Below the pieces are notes generated by a model. It was not told where the DNA came from and did not search any database. It saw only the letters and a list, made by a program, of their open reading frames with translations. 5,648 bases of DNA from Accumulibacter sp. (lineage in GTDB: Bacteria; Pseudomonadota; Gammaproteobacteria; Burkholderiales; Rhodocyclaceae). The stretch is from the NCBI GenBank assembly GCA_031284185.1, contig JAITAJ010000087.1:1-5648 (forward strand). Reading direction: 5' to 3'. The position numbers were made by a program, and so were the translations under genes. Below, piece after piece: positions 1 to 4,236 of this stretch; within the stretch, counting starts at the first letter, position 1; the number at the start of each line of letters is the position of its first letter.

Positions 1-94
1 TCGGGCGTTGAACCAGCCCATTCACCTGATCGGGATCGAATTTGGCAAGAAGGCGCGGAACGTGGTGGGGTTCGAGGTGGAGAGTCTGGATTGA
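1..94 (+). CDS. C-terminal end of an AAA-ATPase-like / PD-(D/E)XK nuclease family protein (partial)
   Basis: Only the last 30 codons are in the window; the frame begins at base 2 and stops at TGA 92-94. The residues read ...NQPIHLIGIEFGKKARNVVGFEVESLD. From memory of the family, this matches the extreme C-terminus of the widespread 'AAA-ATPase-like plus PD-(D/E)XK nuclease' proteins (DUF1703 type), which commonly end with a strand like 'kPIhlIGIeFskeeRNIvgfeve'. Those proteins carry an N-terminal ATPase-like domain and a C-terminal nuclease-fold domain; they are often present in many paralogues, and their cellular role is poorly known. None of the catalytic or nucleotide-binding residues can be seen here. 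The gene ends just before REP-like sequence and has no hairpin-plus-T-run terminator. The call rests on one short tail, so it is tentative. Confidence 0.65.
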   Translation, partial: RALNQPIHLIGIEFGKKARNVVGFEVESLD

Positions 95-97
95 AAC

Positions 98-142
98 GGC
101 GGATTACGGCTTGCGCCTACCCTACGTTCGATCCGGGCTACG
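98..142. repeat. REP-like intergenic repeat, degraded
   Basis: Just after the upstream stop codon the sequence contains GGCGGATTACGG (98-109), then CCCTACG (120-126) and GATCCGGGCTACG (130-142). These words ('GGCGGATTACG', 'CCTACG', 'CCGGGCTACG') are typical of short palindromic repeats scattered between genes in many beta- and gammaproteobacteria. Here two such modules seem to be fused and decayed, because the expected complementary arms are incomplete. The minus-strand frame next door reads its last codons and its TAG stop out of this element. The repeat class is assigned by pattern recognition only, with no alignment. Confidence 0.45.
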
Positions 143-406
143 CTTGCTGGCAAGTCCCCGCCCGAGGCTTGCGTCGTACTTTTTGGCCGCGTCCCAGTCT
201 TTCGCGTCCAGTAGCGCAGAGAGCATGACACTGGTTTTACCCGCATCGTTGACCAGCGCATCGGGCGTGCCGAATCCGGCTTCCAGCTTCTCCGCCATGG
301 CGGCGACTGAGGCTTCATCGTAAAACTCACTCCGGTTTGAAACCCCGCCCTTTAGGGCGATGCGAAGGTCGAAACCCCTTCCAAGTTCGTTTTGAGCGAC
401 AGGCAT
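122..406 (-). CDS. Small hypothetical protein; possible remnant of a short-chain dehydrogenase (FabG-like) gene
   Basis: The frame runs from ATG (406-404) to TAG (124-122), 94 residues. Codons from about residue 30 onward have the G/C third positions of a real high-GC gene. Residues about 31-75 contain EASVAAMAEKLEAGFG, then DALVNDAG, then MLSALLDAKDWDAA. This order resembles the middle of FabG-type SDR proteins, where 'FG.iDvLVNNAG' is followed by a 'W(D/E)A' helix. The N-terminal Rossmann glycine motif and the catalytic Ser-Tyr-Lys are absent, so an active enzyme is not possible. The first 25 codons overlap a palindromic element, and the last residues (SPDRT) come from the REP-like sequence. 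The ribosome site is weak (GGCAGGC, close to the ATG). It could be a broken gene, an unrelated small protein, or chance coding. Confidence 0.38.
   Translation of the reverse strand: MPVAQNELGRGFDLRIALKGGVSNRSEFYDEASVAAMAEKLEAGFGTPDALVNDAGKTSVMLSALLDAKDWDAAKKYDASLGRGLASKRSPDRT
334..376. repeat. Nested imperfect palindrome (43 bp)
   Basis: The outer arms are GGTTT (334-338) and AAACC (372-376). Inside them sits a perfect hairpin CGCCC-TTTA-GGGCG (346-359). The hairpin resembles the 'CCCCGCCC-TTYA-GGGCGGGG' stem-loops found at ends of some IS200/IS605-type elements and in other dispersed repeats, but no transposase, tnpB or second end is visible. It lies inside the minus-strand small frame, which lowers confidence that those codons are coding. 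Confidence 0.45.
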
Positions 407-418
407 GAATGCCTGCCG
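397..418. repeat. Imperfect palindrome over the start codon of the minus-strand frame
   Basis: CAGGCAT (400-406), GA, ATGCCTG (409-415) is a perfect 7-bp inverted repeat with a 2-base centre. It extends to 397-418 with one mismatch (9 of 10 pairs). It covers the ATG of the small minus-strand frame. It may be an operator, an mRNA hairpin hiding the start, or one more dispersed repeat unit; the sequence alone does not separate these. Confidence 0.4.
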
Positions 419-564
419 CTGATTTCTTGCTTACACTATCCCCCTCGCGGAAAGGCGATGGATTCAGAGGGACAGCGGGCAAAAGACCTGTCTGCCGGCG
501 CGCGGGAATGAGTCCCTGTTCGAGTCCGTCCCCAATGCGGGAATAACATAACCATCTTTTTTAA
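407..564. other. Intergenic stretch with no recognised gene
   Basis: No plausible coding frame, tRNA or terminator was found in these 158 bases. Two details are visible. The octamer GCGGGAAT occurs twice (503-510 and 537-544). TTCAGAGGGACAG (463-475) differs by one extra G from the start of the repeat family found after macB. The stretch is less GC-rich than the operon, and it ends in an A/T-rich patch (541-564) just beyond the stop of the minus-strand membrane-protein frame. Confidence 0.5.
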
Positions 565-738
565 TCAAAGAGTTACTATCTGGTAGGCGGCGAGGACGAG
601 AACGATGTTCGCGCCGGCGATCGCCAGAAACCGCTTGACGCCCAGCGTGCGCGGGCGGTGTCGCCGGGCGGCGGCGCGACGGGGAGGGGGCATGGGCGCT
701 CGAAATCGGGGCGGAACAAAGCGCGAGTGATGATTCAT
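565..738 (-). CDS. Small Arg/Pro-rich single-pass membrane protein, hypothetical
   Basis: The frame encodes 57 residues and stops at TGA (567-565). The N-terminal two thirds are rich in Arg, Pro and His (about residues 6-35, with PPRFRAPMPPPRRAAARRHR). The last 21 residues, FLAIAGANIVLVLAAYQIVTL, form one hydrophobic helix that should span the inner membrane. The positive-inside rule would put the basic tail in the cytoplasm, so it would be a tail-anchored protein. ATG at 738 was chosen because AAGGGA lies 9 bases upstream; the longer form from 801 has no ribosome site and adds nothing recognisable. It diverges from the efflux operon. I do not recognise a family. It may be a real micro-protein or a spurious frame in GC-rich DNA. 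Confidence 0.45.
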   Translation of the reverse strand: MNHHSRFVPPRFRAPMPPPRRAAARRHRPRTLGVKRFLAIAGANIVLVLAAYQIVTL

Positions 739-751
739 CCCGATTATTCCC

Positions 752-781
752 TTGACTCCCTGTTGGCTTGCCGTCCGTTTT
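752..781 (+). promoter_or_regulatory. Possible promoter of the efflux operon
   Basis: TTGACT (752-757) is a near-consensus sigma-70 -35 box in the 77-base gap between the divergent minus-strand frame and macA. The expected -10 region 16-18 bases downstream (around 774-781, TCCGTTTT) is poor, so this promoter would need an activator or is not real. No operator palindrome or regulator gene is visible nearby. Confidence 0.22.
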
Positions 782-815
782 CGGAAGTCACCGGGGTTCA
801 TTTGAGAGAATTCGC

Positions 816-2162
816 ATGGATAGGATAGATGGCCGGGGCGGATTTGCCGCCCGGACGCTCAAGCGCGTTTCACCGCCCGCGCTCGGACTGTTGATCGTCC
901 TTTGCTGCGGCGGGATTTTCCTGATGGCGTGGTCGTGGAGCAAGAATGGCGGCGAAAGACAGGAGTACATCGGCGCCGAGGCGCGCCGGGGCGATGTCGA
1001 GGACCTGGTGACGGCCACCGGCGCGTTGCAACCGCGGGACTATGTCGACGTCGGCGCGCAGGTTTCGGGGCAACTGAAAAAAATCCACGTCGAGATCGGG
1101 CAGACGGTCAGGGAGGGAGAACTGCTGGCCGAGATCGACGCGGAGCAGTCGGCGGCCCGGGTCGAAGCCGGCCTGGCCCAGTTGCGTTCGCTGAAGGCGC
1201 AACTGGAACAGCGCCGCCTGAATCTGGTCAAGGCCGAGCGCGATCTTGCGCGTCTGCGCAACCTGCTGGCCGAAGAGGCGACGACCCTGGAAAGTCTGCA
1301 GAACGCCGAAACCGAGGCCGCCGACATGAGAGCGCAGATGGCGCAGTTGCGCGCGCAGATCGATCAGTTGCGCGCGACGACGCGGGTCGAGGAAGCCAAT
1401 CTCAAATACACCAAGATTTATGCGCCGATGTCCGGCACGGTGGTCAGCATCGCCGCGAAGAAAGGCCAGACCCTGAACGCCAACCAGTCGGCGCCGAACC
1501 TGATGCGGATCGCCGATCTGGCGGTGATGAACGTTCAGACACAGGTTTCCGAGGCCGACGTGAGCAAGCTGCGGATCGGCATGGACGCCTACTTCACGAC
1601 GCTGGGCGGGCAGGGGAGGCGCTGGCGCGGCAAGCTGGACAAGATCGAGCCGACGCCGACGGTGACCAACAACGTCGTTCTGTACAACGCCCTGTTCGAG
1701 GTGCCGAACGAGAACGGTCTCTTGATGACGCAGATGACCGCCCAGGTGTTTTTCGTCGTGGCCCAGGCGCGTGACGCGCTGCTCGTGCCGATGTCGGCGA
1801 TCGCTCGGCTCGCCGCCGGGACGGGGCGGCAGGATGGTCCGGGCGATGACGGAGAATCGGCGCGTCGTGGATCGGGCGCCGGAATCGCCGGCCGGGCGCG
1901 GGCGCGTGAGGCACGTGTCAGAGTGATCCGGCCGGGCGGTGGCATCGAGGAGAGGCAGGTGGTGATCGGCGTGAGCAACCGGATCCATGCCGAAGTGATT
2001 TCCGGCCTGTCGCCGGGGGAAACGGTGGTGGTCGGCGTGCGCGCGCAAGAGAAGGCCGAGGCGGGCCTCGAAGGAGCGTCGAACCGCCAGCCACCATCCT
2101 CGCAGTTGCGGATGCAGCCGCCGGTGCCGGGAATACCGGGCGGCGCGGGCAGGGCACACTAG
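816..2162 (+). CDS. macA: MacA-like periplasmic adaptor subunit of a tripartite ABC efflux pump
   Basis: This membrane-fusion (HlyD/RND adaptor) protein of 448 residues joins MacB in the inner membrane to the outer-membrane channel. A membrane helix lies at about 21-40. The Cys pair at 30-31 lacks a small residue at -1, so it is not a lipobox. VDVGAQVSGQLK (78-89) and YTKIYAPMSGTV (198-209) are the two halves of the lipoyl domain. Between them an alpha-helical coiled-coil hairpin runs from about 112 to 190. APNLMRIADLAVMNVQTQVSEADV (226-249) opens the beta-barrel domain, and MTAQV (307-311) with LLVPMSAI (322-329) leads to the membrane-proximal domain. Gln224 aligns with the gating Gln209 of E. 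coli MacA. At the hairpin tip Arg146, Leu150 and Thr157 align with the channel-binding R-L-S motif. E. coli MacA has 371 residues; the extra length here is a Gly/Arg/Asp-rich loop (about 333-365) and a Pro-rich tail. ATG 816 was chosen because GAGAGAA lies 5 bases upstream; a TTG start at 768 is less likely. The gene is first in the operon. Confidence 0.93.
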   Translation: MDRIDGRGGFAARTLKRVSPPALGLLIVLCCGGIFLMAWSWSKNGGERQEYIGAEARRGDVEDLVTATGALQPRDYVDVGAQVSGQLKKIHVEIGQTVREGELLAEIDAEQSAARVEAGLAQLRSLKAQLEQRRLNLVKAERDLARLRNLLAEEATTLESLQNAETEAADMRAQMAQLRAQIDQLRATTRVEEANLKYTKIYAPMSGTVVSIAAKKGQTLNANQSAPNLMRIADLAVMNVQTQVSEADVSKLRIGMDAYFTTLGGQGRRWRGKLDKIEPTPTVTNNVVLYNALFEVPNENGLLMTQMTAQVFFVVAQARDALLVPMSAIARLAAGTGRQDGPGDDGESARRGSGAGIAGRARAREARVRVIRPGGGIEERQVVIGVSNRIHAEVISGLSPGETVVVGVRAQEKAEAGLEGASNRQPPSSQLRMQPPVPGIPGGAGRAH

Positions 2163-2163
2163 C

Positions 2164-4128
2164 GTGAGCGCCGGGCAAGAAGCGGCCGCCGGCGCGGCGG
2201 CGCTGATCACGCTGCGCGGCGTCACCAAGACCTACCGCAACGGAGAACTGGCCGTCCAGGTGCTGCACGGCGTCGACCTGGACATCCACGAGGGCGAATT
2301 CGTGGCCATCGTCGGCGCGTCGGGATCCGGCAAATCCACGCTGATGAACATCCTCGGCTGCCTGGACCGGCCCACTTCGGGCGCTTACCTGTTTCGCGGA
2401 GAAGACGTTTCGGGACTGGAGCGCGACGCGCTGGCCGGGTTGCGGCGCGAGTCCTTCGGCTTCGTCTTCCAGAGCTACAACCTGATCGCCACCGCGACCG
2501 CCGCCGAGAACGTCGAGGTACCGGCGGTATATGCCGGCGTGCCGCCGGCGGAACGCCGCCGCCGCGTCGACGAACTGCTGCGGATTCTGGGTCTGTCGGA
2601 TCGCGGCCATCACCGCCCGAGCCAGTTGTCCGGCGGGCAGCAGCAGCGGGTATCGATCGCCCGGGCGCTGATGAACGGCGGGCGGGTGATCCTGGCCGAC
2701 GAGCCGACCGGCGCGCTCGACAGCAAGAGCGGCGCCGACGTCATGAAGCTGCTCGAACGCCTGTCGGAAGACGGCCACACGGTGATCCTGATCACGCACG
2801 CCGCCGAAGTGGCGGCGCACGCGGCGCGGGTCATCGAACTGCGCGACGGGTACGTGGTGACCGATTCCTCCGCGCGTCCGCCGGCGCGGGGAGTGGCGCC
2901 GGAAACTCTGCCGGCGCCGCGCGGGAAGCGCGGTCTGTGGGATGCGCTCGAATCCGCGAAGAGCGCGCTGCGGGCCTTGCGGGCGAATCTTTTCCGCTCG
3001 GCGCTGACCTTGCTGGGGATCGTGATCGGCGTGGCCTCGGTGATCGCCATGCTGGCCATTGGCGACGGAGCGAAACAGCAAGTGCTCGACCGGATCAGCA
3101 CGATGGGTTCCAATCTGCTCCTGGTCCGTCCCGGCGCGCCCAATCAGCGTGGATTCCGCAATACCGCGACGCTGGTGCTCGCCGACGTCCGGGCCATCGA
3201 CAGCGAAGTGTCCAACGTACTGGCCGCGGTGCCGGAGCAGGAAAGCAGCGCGACGCTGCGCCACGAAGATTCCGACTACTCCACCAGCATCATGGGCACC
3301 TCGCCCAAATTTCCCGCCGCGCGCCGCTGGAACGTCGCCGAGGGCACATTTTTCAGTGACGAGGACGAGGCCGGCTACGCGACGGTCGCCGTGCTCGGGC
3401 AGACCGTCGCGCGGGCGCTGTTCCGCGATGGCGCCTCGCCGCTCGGCGAATACGTGCTGGTCAACAACCTCATCTTCCAGGTGATCGGCGTCATGGTCGC
3501 GCGCGGCGCGTCGCCGAGCGGCCACGACCAGGACGACGTCGTGCTGGTGCCCTATCAGACCAGTCAGTTGCGCCTATCCGGACAGCGTTTTCTGCGCAAC
3601 GTGACGGTGGCGGTGGCCGACGTAAAGCGTATCGACGAGACGCAAGCGGCGGTGGAATCCCTGCTGGCGGCGCGTCACGGAGCCATCGATTTCCAGATTC
3701 GCAACATGGCCTCGATCATCGACGCGGCGACCGAAACGCAGAACACGATGACTCTCCTGCTCGGCTCGATCGCGGCCATTTCCCTTCTGGTCGGCGGGAT
3801 CGGCGTGATGAACATCATGCTGGTCAGTGTCACCGAGCGCACGCGGGAAATCGGCATCCGCATGGCGACCGGCGCGCGGACCGGCAACATTCTCCAACAG
3901 TTCCTGATCGAAGCGCTGGTCGTCTCCGCGCTTGGCGGATTGATCGGCGTGGCTTGTGGTCTGGGAGCCGCCGCGGTGATCCGGGCCTTCGGCACGCCGA
4001 TCCGATACTCATTGCCGCCCGTGCTTCTCGCCTTCAGTTGCTCGTTCGCCACCGGGCTGATCTTCGGCTATCTGCCGGCGCGCAAGGCGGCCGCGCTCGA
4101 CCCGGTCGTGGCGCTGGCCTCGGAATAA
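2164..4128 (+). CDS. macB: MacB-like ABC transporter, fused ATPase and permease
   Basis: This inner-membrane ABC protein of 654 residues works as a dimer and uses cytoplasmic ATP hydrolysis to drive extrusion of periplasmic substrates (macrolides, peptides, siderophores or lipopeptides in known relatives). The N-terminal ATPase domain (about 15-235) has Walker A GASGSGKST (51-59), Q-loop Gln103, signature LSGGQ (155-159), Walker B VILADE (175-180) with catalytic Glu180, D-loop GALD (183-186) and switch His212. His212 is followed by Ala-Ala rather than the usual Asp. Transmembrane helix 1 lies at about 277-299. The large periplasmic domain (about 300-525) follows, then helices 2 to 4 (about 529-555, 580-607 and 615-637), including the conserved LLVGGIGVMNIMLVSVTERT region. 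Length is close to E. coli MacB (648). GTG 2164 is one base after the macA stop with a weak AGGG site 9 bases upstream, so translational coupling is likely. All ATPase motifs are intact. Confidence 0.95.
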   Translation: MSAGQEAAAGAAALITLRGVTKTYRNGELAVQVLHGVDLDIHEGEFVAIVGASGSGKSTLMNILGCLDRPTSGAYLFRGEDVSGLERDALAGLRRESFGFVFQSYNLIATATAAENVEVPAVYAGVPPAERRRRVDELLRILGLSDRGHHRPSQLSGGQQQRVSIARALMNGGRVILADEPTGALDSKSGADVMKLLERLSEDGHTVILITHAAEVAAHAARVIELRDGYVVTDSSARPPARGVAPETLPAPRGKRGLWDALESAKSALRALRANLFRSALTLLGIVIGVASVIAMLAIGDGAKQQVLDRISTMGSNLLLVRPGAPNQRGFRNTATLVLADVRAIDSEVSNVLAAVPEQESSATLRHEDSDYSTSIMGTSPKFPAARRWNVAEGTFFSDEDEAGYATVAVLGQTVARALFRDGASPLGEYVLVNNLIFQVIGVMVARGASPSGHDQDDVVLVPYQTSQLRLSGQRFLRNVTVAVADVKRIDETQAAVESLLAARHGAIDFQIRNMASIIDAATETQNTMTLLLGSIAAISLLVGGIGVMNIMLVSVTERTREIGIRMATGARTGNILQQFLIEALVVSALGGLIGVACGLGAAAVIRAFGTPIRYSLPPVLLAFSCSFATGLIFGYLPARKAAALDPVVALASE

Positions 4129-4215
4129 TTCAGAGGACAGAGGTTTGAGAAGACAGAAGACAGATTGGCTTGTGGCGCTTCGCGCCGTTCAGAAGACAGA
4201 AACTTGAGAAGACAG
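4129..4215 (+). repeat. Purine-rich short repeat array (core AGARGACAG) between macB and the outer-membrane factor gene
   Basis: The core AGARGACAG occurs at 4132-4140, 4148-4156, 4155-4163, 4191-4199 and 4207-4215. It forms two 28-base units, 4129-4156 and 4188-4215, which match at 24 of 28 positions. In each unit the paired cores start 16 bases apart, and the units start 59 bases apart. The spacer between them holds a small hairpin, GGCGC-TTC-GCGCC (4174-4186). The array begins immediately after the macB stop codon and ends just before the ribosome site of the next gene. It is unlike the GC-rich coding sequence on both sides in base composition. It is not a CRISPR array: the units are too short, degenerate and irregular. 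Confidence 0.75.
4174..4186 (+). other. Small hairpin inside the intergenic repeat
   Basis: GGCGC (4174-4178), loop TTC, and GCGCC (4182-4186) form a perfect 5-bp G/C stem between the two repeat units. No T-run follows, so it does not look like an intrinsic terminator. It could slow exonucleases and stabilise the upstream macAB part of the transcript, or simply be part of the repeat. Confidence 0.35.
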
Positions 4216-4223
4216 GAAGGGAA

Positions 4224-4230
4224 GGGGAGA
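4224..4230 (+). promoter_or_regulatory. Ribosome binding site of the outer-membrane factor gene
   Basis: GGGGAGA sits 6 bases before ATG 4237 and decides this start over the in-frame ATG at 4249, which has no comparable site. The site lies just downstream of the purine-rich repeat array, within the stretch GAAGGGAAGGGGAGA. Confidence 0.6.
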
Positions 4231-4236
4231 AATTCC

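Noticed and set aside
42..323. Plus-strand open frame of 93 codons
   Set aside because: It overlaps the upstream gene's tail, runs through REP-like DNA, and has no ribosome site or recognisable motif.
504..516. GGGA-ATGAG-TCCC hairpin
   Set aside because: A 4-bp stem is too short to mean anything in this sequence context.
518..527. GTTCGAGTCC, resembling a tRNA T-loop, as a tRNA gene or attachment-site remnant
   Set aside because: The flanking bases do not form the 5-bp T stem, and no anticodon arm, D arm or acceptor stem can be drawn around it.
768..815. TTG 768 as the macA start (16 extra residues)
   Set aside because: No ribosome site precedes it, and the added residues are not typical of MacA; ATG 816 has GAGAGAA at good spacing and leaves a normal N-terminal anchor.
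870..2228. Long minus-strand open frame (452 codons) opposite macA
   Set aside because: Arg/Leu/His-rich antisense artefact; the plus-strand adaptor has clear family motifs.
1918..3525. Long minus-strand open frame (535 codons) opposite macB
   Set aside because: Low-complexity His/Arg/Gln-rich product without domains; macB on the other strand has every ABC motif.
4174..4186. Intrinsic terminator between macB and the outer-membrane factor gene
   Set aside because: The stem is only 5 bp and is followed by TTCAGAAG, not a T-run.
4129..4215. CRISPR array
   Set aside because: The repeats are short, degenerate and partly overlapping, there are no uniform spacers, and no cas genes are near.
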